A stretch of DNA of 64,000 nucleotides from Diprion similis. Taxonomy: Eukaryota; Arthropoda; Insecta; Hymenoptera; Diprionidae. The stretch lies in the NCBI RefSeq assembly GCF_021155765.1, contig NC_060110.1:4526001-4590000 (forward strand), in the 5' to 3' direction. The position numbers were made by a program, and so were the translations under genes. A model generated the notes under the pieces. The model was not told where the DNA came from. It did not search any database and was given only the letters and a program-made list of their open reading frames with translations. Positions 37,364-50,090 of the stretch are shown in pieces. Each line of letters opens with the position of its first letter. Position 1 is the stretch's first letter.

Positions 37364-39400
37364 GTCGCCTCTTCCCCTTCCCATTCTAGTTCTTCGTTAA
37401 ATTACAAATTATAATCTAATATTTTGATTAAAAAAAGTTGAAATCTTATGTATGCCGGAAACCCAAATAGTCGGTGCTATTCCTGTATTTAATACCTGCA
37501 GTAGTGCTCATATATTACAGTATTAGCCTATAGGCATAAAGCGAGATCATCTGGAACAGGGTGACTGTCCTCGCGAATTCCACATGGTTAGCTTGATTAA
37601 AATTTATCGAGGTTTGTGTCTCCATACACTTATAACCGAATCTATTTTCTTGCCTAGCTCGTATACACGTACTATAGTGTGTGTGGATTATTAGGTTCAG
37701 ATTCCTGGAATTATTGTCAAGGTAATCGTGTCGTCAATTATTGTTTTGGGCCGGTCGCAAGATTTGACTTGACGAGTGCTGATTTCACAAACTTTTTAAT
37801 TTCTTATAGTAAAAAATGTCTAAATAAAGAACATTCGATTCATTGTCCATTTCCATTGGTGTTCAAATTTAGCGAATATTCGAAAAAATCTTCGGACCGA
37901 TTTCGCCTAAACTTTGCACACTTGATTTAGATACTAAATATATTAGTTTCTGAACGAAGGATTTTTTTTTCAATTACAACTTATTTTTTAATTAAACAAA
38001 AAGAGCAAATCAAAGTTTGAATTCAGAGTTTTTTTATTGCACCTTCACGAAAAATTGAAAAATGAATATTTTGTTAATTCCTTCGTTCAAATTCAAGATA
38101 AACTTATGTACTAAAGAAATCCCTTTGGTTTTCTAATTTCACACGAAGCAGTCATGAACGATCCTGACTACCGCATGGAAACTTTTACTTGAGGTAACTC
38201 GGTTCTCACCACTACCACTGGCTGAATTTTCAATATTTTTTTTATAAAAATGTAGCAAAATATTCTTAGAATAATGCTTAATAATGTACAGTAAGTTTAA
38301 AAATATGAATAAGTAAGGTACTCTGTAAAAAAAAAAATCACAAAAATATGCTTTTTTTTCTTGGTATCTCAGACCCTTGTCCCCCCTTAAACGACAATCG
38401 TAATTGGATTCACATCAAGAAAAATCTATATCGAATTCGTAATACGTGACTTAAAAGTGAATGTTACGAATGATTAAGCGTTGGCACGTCCTCTCAAGAG
38501 GAATAACCATAAAGAAAGAAGAAGAATGATGAAACAGCAACTATTTGCACCCGACTGATTGCAAGTGAGTCGTTAAAGGCGTTTCAAAACATTACGAAAC
38601 TCTATAACTGTTCGTGCTTGTCGGACATTCGTAAGTTTGAAAATTCAAATTTCCGAAATATTGGTGTGAAACTTTTGTCTTCCATACGGAAGACAATGAT
38701 ATGACTATATACAAATAAATATACCTATACAATTAATATAGCTCACCGTGCAGTGCAGTTCCAGAGCTTTGGATCATTCAAAGCATGCCAAATGATTTGT
38801 AAAAACACTGCGAAGTATATCAATATTAAAATATGTCTTCTCGATTCACCACTGTATGCACTGGTATAACGTTACAGGTACATACACGTGAACTATTGCG
38901 CCGCAACGTCTATCGCGATTTTATATCCGCTTGTTATTGAGTGAGTAAAACCACGGAACGAGACTCTAGATTGTATTAGCATAAAAGTGGAAATTTTATT
39001 ATCGCTTCGATGCTTCTAGGCAGCCGAGCGCAGGACACACACGCACATTCATAATCAAGTCGCGAATCGCTCTGACTCTAATGACAATGCAAGAGGCTTC
39101 AGGATGCCTTGCAGCTGTTCCTCGCTGTGCCGAGTCCTGGCCTACACAGGCTAAACTGCTTACAAACACCCGGTTCGAGCCTCGGCTACGGTGTAATAAG
39201 AATCCATGTCGTGGACCAAGGGGACAGAAAGTGTCTCACACGGGGATTCGTAATCTTGAACTCCAGCCACGGCCGGTGAATTTAATTCGTTGTCACCTTG
39301 GCCCCGATTCCTTTCCTTTCTTTTTCCTTGTTACTCTTTTTCTTCTTCTCCTATCTTTCGCTGTATTCCCGGTTATTTCAGATGAAACTAAAATTCTTAC

Positions 39401-39770
39401 CAGGATAGTTATGGTCAGATCCTGCGCGCGATAATGCAACAGATATTAGATAGATCTGTTTTTATTATATTACACACGTCAAAGGAATCGGGCATTCCAC
39501 GCACTATCCATATCTGCTGGCAAACCGACAAGCGTGACGGTTCTGGGACACATTTACTCCGCGTTCCCGCTCGAAACTGGTTTCTTGTCTGACGTCAAAT
39601 CTGTGGCGACATCTTCAATGGCTGCACGGAACGTCTTCGTACCCAACGAGACGTCGTACACGGCGTCGTTTTCCCTTACGGCGTTGACTGAATTAAATAT
39701 CTTCAGTCAACACTTGCGATACTCAACTGCTCGAATAACAGGGTTACCTCAGTCACGTGTGTCCTGTTGA
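39401..39770 (-). promoter_or_regulatory. Candidate promoter and noncoding first exon
   Basis: A GC-richer stretch whose minus-strand 5'-to-3' reading ends in a good donor, TCCTG|GTAAGAATT, last exon base 39,401. Only very short frames exist behind it, so an untranslated or lncRNA exon is the reading. It contains GACGTCA (about 39,590) and CACGTG (about 39,757) motifs. Its end is close to the SMPD4 3' end, so a separate transcript downstream of SMPD4 is possible. Confidence 0.25.
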
Positions 39771-40042
39771 ACCGTTTAATGTTAGTTAGGGTAGTTAGAT
39801 TTGAGAGCATGTAGAGTTTCTGTCTTTACCGACCGAGCAAACTCACCCTTTTTCTTCCTATATTAAATAAACAAACGAACGGAAGACGTTCAAATTTTGA
39901 CGGTGCATCGCTTGTTCGAAATACGAAATTCGTCAAAAAAATGTATGGGTTTTTTACACGTGTCACTATTCCCACATTTCCACATTTCAGGGACCAAAAA
40001 GTGCACGAATTCATTTAATTCAGATTAAATTAAATTAGATAC

Positions 40043-40127
40043 TTTATTAATATTTAATTGTAAGGGTTGCAATTTGTACGTGAGATTCAACTTGCAAGAG
40101 AAAACAGCTGCAAGGTCACCCTTTATT
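40043..40127 (-). terminator. Candidate SMPD4 polyadenylation signals
   Basis: On the minus strand AATAAA is read at 40,127-40,122 and at 40,048-40,043, about 415 and 495 bp past the SMPD4 stop codon at 40,543. A weaker ATTAAA lies at 40,467-40,462. These bound a plausible 3' UTR. Confidence 0.35.
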
Positions 40128-40542
40128 TCATGGATTCATGGATTTGATTGCAATTCGGCAAAAATGTATTATTCAAATTGACTTTAGATAAGTATAGTCA
40201 CCAGAAAACACGCACTTTTCGTTAAATTTTGATTTCTCTTCGACAGTGATTCTTTAAATCAACAGAAATTGGGAAAATATGATGTTTCAAATATAGTCCG
40301 GCCGACCAAAATCAAGTTCTTCGGCGTGCTGGAGCTACCCTTATTTTGGATGACAATTTTGGGAGATTAATTATTACAATTATGGCTGTAAATAATACAC
40401 ATTGCTTTAGTATGAAATCTTCATTTTTGTAAAAGATTGATGTATTTCACAACATAAACTGTTTAATAGAGTACAACACCAATCAAGCTATTCATAGTAA
40501 TTATACGTTGTTCAGAGTTATAAAGAGTGTTTTTTTCGTCAA

Positions 40543-43500
40543 TTAATGTAAAAAAGATGATTCTTCCGGCCGTATACGATGACTCCCAAAACCCAACCAC
40601 GGTTCGACTGCTGCAATTGCCAGCACAGACATTATCCAAATACAGAATGCCAAGAAAGGAAATGCTGTTACTCCGTACCTATTGGCAATAACAAATTATT
40701 CAAATCAATTTTGTCCCGAATAAACAGGTACAAAAATTGAAGTGACTAAAACTCAAAATTCGTCCGACTGAAATTCAGTAAATCACAACAAAACGTGACA
40801 TATTCATATTTTATAAACTCTACTCATTCGAAGTCATCTGGATGTCATTAAATAGTAATTTTTTTCAGTATTTTGTTACGTTACCGTTACTTACTTCAAC
40901 CTCGTGAATTTTTTGCTACTGATCACGTAAAATGTGATTCCCAAGAATTAGTTTACAAAAAAAACAAAAAACCGATCCATTTTTTGAAATTTGTGTGTTG
41001 AATAGCTTGTACGGGATATATTGGTAACTAGAAATTGTACAAGTTTTCAAGATACATATTTTACCGGCAAGACAACGCAATTGATGAACGATTCTTCTTT
41101 TACGTCACAAGTACCACTCATCCAAGTGAAAAAGTATAACACTGTTTTTATTTTCTAACTTTTTAAAGAGATTCATTTATGCCAAATACTTTTTTGTAGA
41201 AGGTAGTATGCTGTAGGTATGTAATATATATATTCTAGACCTTTGAACACAAAACAATGGTAGGTACATATTACATTTATTACGAAGTATAATTTGCCTG
41301 TCTGGAATGATGTAGCTCCTTCGATTTCCCTTGAAATGATTATCAAATTACGCAATGTAAACTCACTTATTATATTTGAAAATTAAATGTCTTCATAAAA
41401 TTTTCGATTGTCTAATTTTTTTGTACCATAGATACACAAAATCATCATCTGTAGCACATTAGGTTCGATTGAGAGAGAATTTTGAAATGTTAACGCATGC
41501 GGAGAATTATCTAATCAGAATGTTTCAAAGGTGACAATGCCTTCAGAGTGTGTTAGAAATTTAAATTACTGAATTCTAACTAACGACTTCCCAAAAGCTG
41601 GGGAAGAAGTTGAATTTTCAACACATTACACGATATGTCACTGTAGTGTTCGGAAGGACACGCTAAGGCCGAATGTAGGGTGCAGAACTCTTACTTAAGG
41701 TTTCTCACCACCGCTATCTTCAGCTGAGATTATTCTCTTGTGAAATGGTGCATTGGTGCAAATGGTTATTGACATATTTTGAAAACTAACTTAAACCACA
41801 TAGAACAGAAATGGATAATTGCGGTACTTAATTAGGCAGAAGCCGTCCTCTCGACTATATTATGTAAAATCAAACTCACCCGAAGATCCATGATATGAAC
41901 ATTCCTAGGCAAGCGAATGACAGAAAACTGTGACTAGCGACAGCTCGAAGGCTCAGTCGAGGATGAATGTGTATTTCTTCGCAAGATGAAAATCCAGCAA
42001 CTGATTTTTTTGGCAAGCGCTTGACCACCGTTGGCGGTTGTAATAATCGCCTCGTCAAACGACCAATGATATCTCTTCTGTTGTAAGCGGCGTTCAGCTC
42101 CTGTTGATACTAGAAGTACATTACACTATTTACTTTGAATCGACAGACCACACTTCGTGTTAAGAGGAATGTAATTCTGTAGACACTGAATAAATTATAT
42201 CCCTTAATCGATGGGAATGATTTTCTACATGCTCGTTTGCTCTTATTGAGAGGTATTCTCTCATAAGAAGCAAAGTCTTATATATAATAATTTTTATCAC
42301 CTTTTTCCCAATTCTAACTAGCAGTATAGAATTTCAGAATATTTTAGCTTTTGCATCATTTTACGCCAATTGCGTACATTTTTTTCCGATGTATGTACCG
42401 TATTTTAACGCATCTCGGCAATTGTTGGTATTTTCGGCTTTCCGCACAACTATTAGTTTAAAGTTCGCGTTAGAACTGTGACGGACGTTTTTGTTCACTT
42501 GATTTGTCTGTGAACATCTACTCTCCACTCTATTTGCACTTCGAACATTCATTTTCTCAATTATTGCACGCACGAAACAGCTAATAAACAATTTTGTTTG
42601 TTCCAACTTCAGACCGATGATTTGAAAAAATTGAAGTACGAATTTTCGAATTTCGAGATTAGGCGCGCACGCGCAGTGCGCGAACATCGCATTGCGAGAA
42701 TACTACAATTATCGGTCGATAACAAAATTTCCAGTTGATAATGCAAATCCCCTAAAAAGTCCCGAATATATGTCGAGTAAGGTTTTTGATGGTAAGGTCG
42801 CTTACCAAAAACCTCGACTTATATTCGGGTTAACACGACATGTTTAATATTGCTTATACACCAGATTCAATATACGTGGGGTTGCCTGCAATGAGCTTGC
42901 TTTTTAGTAAAAGCTACGTTTCTCAAAGCTCCAAATTTTTGCGTAATTATGAAGTTTTGTGAAATTAATTAGGCATATCGAAATCCTGTTAAAACTAGTT
43001 CGATCATTGATTTGGAAAATCCAGCCTTCTAAAAGCTGAATCGTTGCAGCTTAATTTAGACTGATTAATGTTTATCGGTAATGATTCCTTCCATAAATAT
43101 TTTCGTCTTTGTGCTACAATACCTATGTTCAAAAGTTTGTAAGCTGCAGAAGTATAAAATCAGAGCCCATCATAGGTCCCTGTCATTAAACAGGTGAAAA
43201 AGAATTTTCAATCAAATTAGGGATAGTAATGAACATGATCCGTTCGAGTAGAGGTAGATTGACCCATGCATAAATATTTAATCTTACCTTCGTGTTGATG
43301 TAGTTACACAATTGAAAGAATAATCTGACCAGAAATGCACATTCGTGGGTTCTTACAGGTTGTAATTCAGGGTCTCCCATATACTCGATATATCTGCAAT
43401 TTTGTCTCCGCTCTTGGATTTGCATATAAACGCCTGGTCTACTGGAGTCTAAACTCAAATCCATCTAAATAAAGGCGTTATAAGAGATTTGATAAATCAC

Positions 43501-46500
43501 GTAAATAATATTTACATCATATTGTGAATTATCAATGTATTTCTTTTCGAAATAACGTGATTTTCACAATAAACGGAACTTGTTTGAAACAAACGAATTT
43601 GTAAAGTGAAGTGGAAACTCCTCAGAGCAAACTACACCAGTCCTTGGTGCTTGTTAATGAAAATTTCCATCCAATCACATTGTAATTAAGAAATATATGG
43701 GCAATATAAATATCAAGCTTCGTAAGCATTTTACCTGTGACTGATTGCAGATCGAAGTTGACAATATGCTATCACGATACTCTTGATCAGGTGCTATAGC
43801 AAGTTTGGGAATGTCTTCAGGTTTTATCTGTAATGTTGAAAATAATTAATACTGCACAGTAGGTATACACTTTTGTGGTAAAAGTAAGGACTCTCAACGT
43901 TCTAACGTTACAGGCATCATTACTTGAAATATGTCCATAAGCTGCTGTTGAGCGTTCGCAAGAAATCCTGGTACTCTTCGCCTTTCCTCCAAACTAATAT
44001 CGTCGGATGAATAGTCATCCCCATAGAAAAATTCCCACACCATTAATATGAATCTTCTACTCGTTCTTCTTTTTTCTAAAGCATCTACTAAACTTGTTGC
44101 TGTTAAGTGTGCTTGTTTGATCGTACTTAAGAATTGAAGAACCTGTAATAGACGAAGAAACTATTTAATAAAATAAAACCTGACCAAATATATTCACCGG
44201 CAAATCATTGGTCCATCTATACACTTGCAATTTCCGCTTTGGTAAATTGGACAGTGCAACCAAAAGTAGAAAATTACAAATTAAAATGTACCTGAGAAAC
44301 GGTAGCTGGTGAAAACATAGGCACGTATTGATAAGTGGGCCCTTCTAATTCTAGCATCTGTTGACGTATTGCTGTTGACCATTGGTTTGTTGAAACTTTT
44401 CCCCTGGTCAGTCTGGCGTCATCGATAGACGCTTCTACTTCAAATAACATTCTTGCTAATTTGGGCTGGGCAAGTACCTTGTTCAGAAAAAAGAAGGAAT
44501 AAGAAAAGACTCTAGTTGGTATATATAAATATATAAAGCTCAGCGCAAGTCATAGAATCAGGAAAACATCCCATCTTCCGGTTCCCCGATTGACTAAAAG
44601 TCCCATGATTTCTATTATAAATGTCAGCAGTACCAAAGTACACCAAAAGATAATTATCTATGATATAGAATATTAATCTGGTGTATTTACATTGTAATAA
44701 TAGATCATGGCAAAAAAAAGTGCACAAGTACGCAAGTCTAACAACATGCATCTGATATTCTGACTAACATTAAGTAAAATAGAATCGTATAAGTATATGC
44801 CAGCTGTAGGCTATTCTTCTTGTTTATAGAAGCAAATGTTTATAGAAATGATAAATCACCTTTGTCACTCTAAATAGCATTAGAGCATTCTTAGGGGCAA
44901 CAAGATCCGTTCTCATAAAACGCGGTTGGAGCTGTTGATAGATTGCTGTGTATGCCAGGAGATTATTCGCAACAAAGGAAAGCCACCTCGTTTCATCAAT
45001 AATTTTTCCTCTCTCTTCTTCTTGAACGTTTCTTTAAATAACACATTACATTACTCTGTGTTTACCAAGTTTTTCGCAGTATGTAAATTATAGTGACTCA
45101 AATGAGAGTGAAAATACAAAGCCAGCAATTATTATCTTGCATAGTATGATTTCAAATGAGGTTTACACCAAGGTGGGAATAAGTACTTAATGCAGCAGTT
45201 CTTATGCAGATAAGAGAAACTGTAGTTAGAAGAATAATGAAAGATCTTTGGAAAGCATGTCATGAATTTGAAAGCATGCGTTGAATTTTTAGAGGTTGAA
45301 GAATAATAGGAAGTAGTTAGGAGAATAATGAAAGATCTTTGGAAAGCATGTCATGAATTTAAAAGCATGTGCTGAATTTTTAGGGATTGAAGAACGGATC
45401 GATACGAAACAGACTTCAATACGAGAATACCATTTTTACACATTTAGTCCATTTATCGAGTATTCTGTATAAATATGCTGTTTCTGATGATTGATATCAA
45501 AACGTTTTTGAACTGCCTGGTTGAAACAGATTAGTACAAAATTGCATTGACGACTTGCAGGAAATGTTTTTTACATTTTCAGGGAGAATATCTTTACTGC
45601 TCAACAGGTAAAAACCTGATGTGAAATAACAATAAGTAAGTCATCGAGTCAGAATAAATAATAAGATTTGTCTACCAGATCTTGTATAAGAATATTCACA
45701 GAGTCACATAAACAACGTGTTCGCTGACTTTTCTGTAAATCTGATCAAGCAAGAAGCTTTATAAAAAAAAATACAAAAATTAGCTGCACCAAACCCAAAA
45801 GGGGTGCACTTAGTATTTTCACTCTCACTTGAGCCATTTCACAGATACTAATTGTAAGCAGTACATTTTATGGAGGTATGTATTGAGATTTGTTTTACCA
45901 ACCGAACGCTGATGTAACTTGGGCCGGGAACATATCTCCATGGTTGGATGAAGCTCAGCCAAGCCTCGAGAATCAGTCTAAAAGAGCTGTCCAAAGGCCA
46001 ATGATGAATCGCTTTGCGTAGGAATATGTATATTTTTCCTTGTACTGACGGAAGTATGACTCTGTAAATTTAATAATTACACACAGGTTACTCGATCGTC
46101 AAAATTGCTGTAACTACTGATTAAGCAATATGCATTGAAGCAACGTTCTTTAACATGGACAAAAATTGTATATGAGTTCATTGATACAGGAGATATGAGT
46201 TATTCGAGAAATCACCAGAAATGCGGGATCATTTCCACGGTCAAAACCAACAATGAAGTCAATTATAGACAAGTTCGTGATTTAAATGGCTGCAACGCTG
46301 TTCTACACATCAGTGAATTTTACGCCGAGGTAGAAATGGCATTAAAATCAACTAGTGGCCACAATTTTTTAACGTATAACATTCAATCAAATCGAATCAC
46401 TTCTCATTAATGTATCAAATAGCTTGTGTCGACCAATATTTTGCTGCTATTCATTCAGAACCTCACTGAACTTATAATAAGCAAATCACGATTTTCAGTC

Positions 46501-49500
46501 ACTTTGCATTACTTTGTACCTGATGGTAAGATGCATCACACAGCGAGATTAGACTCTTATCTGAACATGTCAATAATCGATTCTCAGGAGAAACTGCTCC
46601 GCTTCAGCAAGTTGTCACTGCAATTCATCGCTGGGTGCGACATGATTGAACTTGACTATGACCTGCCAGCTCTGCTGACTTCACAAGAACTGTAATATTG
46701 AGGCTTTTAAAAATGCACTCGCTGACTCCTTGTTCGATATAGAGTCTGATCAGTTCATGGATGGTAATTTTGTTACTGAATCTCTATACAAAATCGTACT
46801 GTCTATTTTGAATTGTCGTGCACCGTGAACAACTTGTTACTACAAATAAGAACATTGTGGATCCCAACTACACCTACTTTCGAAAAAGTTATGTAGATAC
46901 ACAGGCCGTCCTGCTTAGACTGATCAATAATACAGCAAAGGCGATAGATGAGCGCCGCGTTATGATTCTATTATTATTTGATCTTGGCAAAGCATTTAAC
47001 AGCATTAGCTACTTTTTACTCCTAAATAAATTCAAATAGATTGGTTGGATGAACAATGTGGTCAAATGGTTTCACTCCTATCCTTTAGTTTGCACTCAAG
47101 CTGTTTTTGATTACTCTAGTATGTATTCCTCCTATTTACCGACCTACTCCAGAGTCCCCCAGGGGTCTCTTAGCCTTCTTCTGTTCTTAATTTTCACCGT
47201 TTGACAACACACCCTGTGTTCGATTTCCAAACCAGTTTCGGGTGTAGTTTCCTGTATCAAGCTAGCATTTTTGATATACTGGAGGACATGCTAAGTTCAG
47301 TTTAACATTACCTTTTCAATTCATCCATTGCACTTGTATCTCCAGTTGCACTGTTGGCAAATTCGTGTAAGGTTTTTATGAATCCTCGTACCAACCGAAT
47401 GTGTTCACCAGAATGAATACTGTGCTGAAATATAGATCAGAAAAAAAGATATGCCTGAGTCGAAATTTTAACGCATAATTAATAATATCGAAGTCGCCTC
47501 TCAAGTTACTAACTCAACTGGTCATAAGAGCATCAATCATTCAACATTTTTTCAAAAATAAGTGCTAATTTCTCAAAGTAGATAAAATCATTATTTCAGT
47601 ATTATTATACAGCACTATTTTTTATTGCTAAAATGAGAAATATAAATTTATTTAGATGTTTCTGATTCGGATCATACAGGATTGTACATACATTGATCGT
47701 AATGATTTAAAAGATGACTTACCCTATAAGGTATCGTGCCTGGAATATGTGTGGCATGATAGTGCGACATCTCTTGTTCTTCGGTATATTCCAACCAAAA
47801 ATCCAGAAATACTTGAACAACTGTTTCGCTTCTCCATACTTGTGGCAAACATTGTTGCTGCGGTACTCCCGCCATTGGACTTGTGAGTCCTGGTGATAAT
47901 ATAGATGTTCTTAAAAGTCTTGGAGTCTGCAGCCTGTAAAATTAACTACCACAAGTGACCAACTTACGCATACATAAACACTACTCTTAAGCAAAGTTAT
48001 TTTTTTCAAAGAATTTCATTTTACATTACCACCGACCGCTTAACTACATACCTTTTAGAGTCCGGAGATTGCATCAATTTTCTTGGTGGAGTTTTAACGT
48101 ATGGTCCAATAATTGGTTGGACAGGTGAATTATCTCTGGGTAGAAAATGGTCAAGATATGTATGCGCGAGTTGTACATATATTGTCTCCCAATTCGCCCA
48201 TACGTTATCTTCTTGATGAAGTTGGAGCCATGGATTGGTCAAGTGATGAGCAAAATAAAAGATATAATACTCGAAGGGATATGTGATTCTTAAGGAGATA
48301 AATATAATTTTCGGAAAAAAAGGCCTCTGCATTAATAATAAGTTACAGTAACTAAAATCACCATCATATTTGTAAAAGGATACTCATGAACAAAGCACTG
48401 GGAAGACGCGTAGCTTGGTCGACTCTTATTTTATCGGAATAAAATGGTGGAATTACACCATCCTCTAACATTAGCCGTATCTTTGACTGTAAAAAAAGTG
48501 AAGGAAACAGATTATAAAATACAACAACTTCTGACACGATGGAAGAATGCTTGATTCTTATGAAATACGTTAGTCATATTTTACGAATTCATCTCCTAGA
48601 AAGTCATTCTAAAGTCGCGAATTGGTGATTTTCGATTTAATGTCTCGTTATAATAACGGTACTAACATAAATTCCATTCATTATCACAAGCATGAATGTA
48701 TTGATATAATACTCAGGTGTTTGTTCATAAATGTGGCTTCATAAATATTTCAAAGTAACATTAAGATGAAGAAATGTTGGATTATTGTAACGTGCGTCTT
48801 GGAAATCTTTTTCACTACCAAAATGTATGGCCCATGATTTAATGCATACTTCAATTAAACAGAAGTAATGAAAATCGATCACGCTGAGGAAAATTTGAGA
48901 ATTGACTTGACATGAAATGCGTCTTATGTGTTCATCATTTTCTCTTAATTATTCAGATCGGCTATTTACTGTGAAACACATATACTAATCTGGATCTGTC
49001 ACCTCCACCCAAACTACAGTAAGTCTTTCACTTTAAAGCTGAGTAACAACATCTGGTCTGCATTCAGTCTAAACAACTGATCAAAGGCTAATCTGTAGAC
49101 AAATCGCCAAGAAATTGCAGTGGGAAACAATGTGTGAATTGCGCTGTTGATATTCGCGTGGTAGAGTAGAATGAACGTGAGCCATGGCCATAACATATAA
49201 CACAAAATTGATCTCGGGCCCAACAAAGTCAAGTTTCACTCTGATTCTAACTTTGTGAAGGCAACAGATTCCAGAAGTATAGTCTTCAAATCATGTGTGA
49301 GCTTTGGTTTGACGTAGCACCAAAGTACTAGAATTTGAAAAACTCTAATGACATAAGGTGAGCTGAACTTGTTCAAAACTATACTGTGTATCTTTAGCGT
49401 CACTCAGATTGTCACTTTGCTGTGCACGTTTGAAATACATACCGGTAAATACGAAAGAGGAAACTTGTACTTCAAATAACAGTCCGGCAGGAGTTTATAG

Positions 49501-50090
49501 CACAGAGAGAACATTGGACCTTGTGGACCCAAAAATGCACACAGCATTTCATATTCTGGTTGATGTCTCTTTAAATTGATTGAATGCAGCCCCCATCCTA
49601 CATTGTCTGTGACACCAAACAACGAATCGACTAGCATGGGAAAAACATGTTGGAGATCTGTCGTACTGGATTCATCTATCAGTACAGCAATTTCTCTGCA
49701 CCTCTGGACAAGTGGCAGATTCAAATATGTTTGCAATCGGACCTGTAAATTAAATAGACAATATTTAGTAAAATCTGAAGTAGTTTTTCATTTAAATACA
49801 TTATTCAAAGAGATATTCAAGTCAAGAATAGCAAGTTGTGGACTAATTGAACTGCTGCAACCTAAGTTGGACGAGCACGATATCAAATGATTATAAATTT
49901 TTGTTGTTAAAGGGGCATATTGAGATAGTGAAAAGGAGCATATTGTGATAATGAAAAATAATAAAGATTCACCAAAATTTCAGTAAGGAAAATTAGATAG
50001 AGGTTAATCAGCGTGATTTGAGAAGTGTTCGATGAACACTTAAATATTGGTTTGGTACATTACCATTATGAAATCTGCTGGCGCAGCCAT
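40543..50090 (-). CDS. SMPD4: Sphingomyelin phosphodiesterase 4 (neutral sphingomyelinase 3), 14 coding exons
   Basis: SMPD4 family proteins are ER and nuclear-envelope membrane proteins linked to sphingomyelin hydrolysis to ceramide and phosphocholine; they lack the usual DNase I-like sphingomyelinase fold. I joined exons by splice sites and family similarity: 50090-50064, 49742-49443, 48486-48384, 48288-48052, 47933-47723, 47424-47312, 46061-45903, 45031-44860, 44477-44292, 44142-43924, 43827-43735, 43464-43288, 42100-41880 and 40678-40543. The product is about 784 residues (human about 830-870). Family blocks visible in order are [44 protein letters not shown] (W256), [32 protein letters not shown] and GDPELQP (from residue 637). 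Two hydrophobic segments lie at about residues 720-763, the C-terminal membrane anchor. The start at 50090 gives a 9-residue first exon ending ATG|GTAATG. All junctions keep frame except exon 3/4, which is one base short (see findings). It lies head to head with NCBP3. Confidence 0.93.
40679..41879. other. SMPD4 last intron (about 1.2 kb)
   Basis: AT-rich intron between exons 13 and 14. At 40,855-40,945 it carries an inverted copy of the dispersed ACGAGGTTGAA/TAACGTAAC repeat also present near 35.44 kb. No coding potential. Confidence 0.7.
42761..42829. repeat. 69-bp hairpin, pre-miRNA-like, in an SMPD4 intron
   Basis: CCCGAATATATGTCGAG pairs with CTCGACTTATATTCGGG (one mismatch in 17). The stem then continues GGTTTTT/AAAAACC and GGTAAG/CTTACC around a 4-base loop, with two small bulges. 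Size and stem fit a pre-miRNA on either strand; a tiny foldback insertion is the alternative. It lies between SMPD4 exons 12 and 13. Confidence 0.7.
45222..45403. repeat. 91-bp tandem duplication in SMPD4 intron 7
   Basis: Two copies, starting at GTAGTTAGAAGAATAATG (45,222) and GTAGTTAGGAGAATAATG (45,313), both running through AAAGATCTTTGGAAAGCATG. They are nearly identical, so the duplication is recent. Confidence 0.9.
46426..47216 (+). mobile_element. Broken non-LTR retrotransposon (CR1/Jockey-like) in SMPD4 intron 6
   Basis: Translated pieces on the plus strand, antisense to SMPD4, match the endonuclease end, linker and reverse transcriptase of CR1/Jockey-type LINEs. In order: an endonuclease-like tail ([12 protein letters not shown], near 46,640); a linker ending in ILNCRAP (near 46,815); an [15 protein letters not shown] block (from 46,879); the RT block [14 protein letters not shown] (near 46,963); [13 protein letters not shown] (near 47,070); and RVPQGS (near 47,155). 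Frame breaks and stops, including one at 47,037, separate them, the stretch between linker and RT core is shortened, and the catalytic YxDD block is not found. It is a dead copy. Plus-strand ORFs from 46,135 may be more of it but I do not recognise them. Confidence 0.75.

Larger units (their letters stand above)
29260..40042. other. Long stretch without a recognised gene
   Basis: Mostly AT-rich. Named contents: candidate minus-strand exons at 30,360-30,532 and 34,410-34,528 (listed separately), a donor-like end at 39,401, a 17-base C-run at 37,347-37,363, and copies of a dispersed motif containing ACGAGGTTGAA and TAACGTAAC (about 35,440-35,580, also 40,855-40,945 inverted). A GC-richer frame at 39,081-39,434 (+) has no recognised domain. 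Confidence 0.4.

Noticed and set aside
39129..39186. GCCGAG..CTCGGC with GGTTCGAGCC, like a tRNA
   Set aside because: Only 58 bases from stem to stem with no proper anticodon arm; too short for a tRNA gene.
39081..39434. 117-codon plus frame ending in a hydrophobic stretch
   Set aside because: No recognised motif. The hydrophobic part is a T/C-rich low-complexity tract, and the minus strand has the better splice signal here.
46135..46410. 91-codon plus frame in SMPD4 intron 6
   Set aside because: Possibly more of the dead LINE, but no motif is recognisable, so it was left out of the element.
48021..48332. Minus frame starting MQRPFFPK upstream of the PFEYY block, with an alternative acceptor at atgcag|AGG
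   Set aside because: Using it does not fit the phase of exon 3 either and inserts residues absent from the family; only the part from 48,288 is taken as exon 4.
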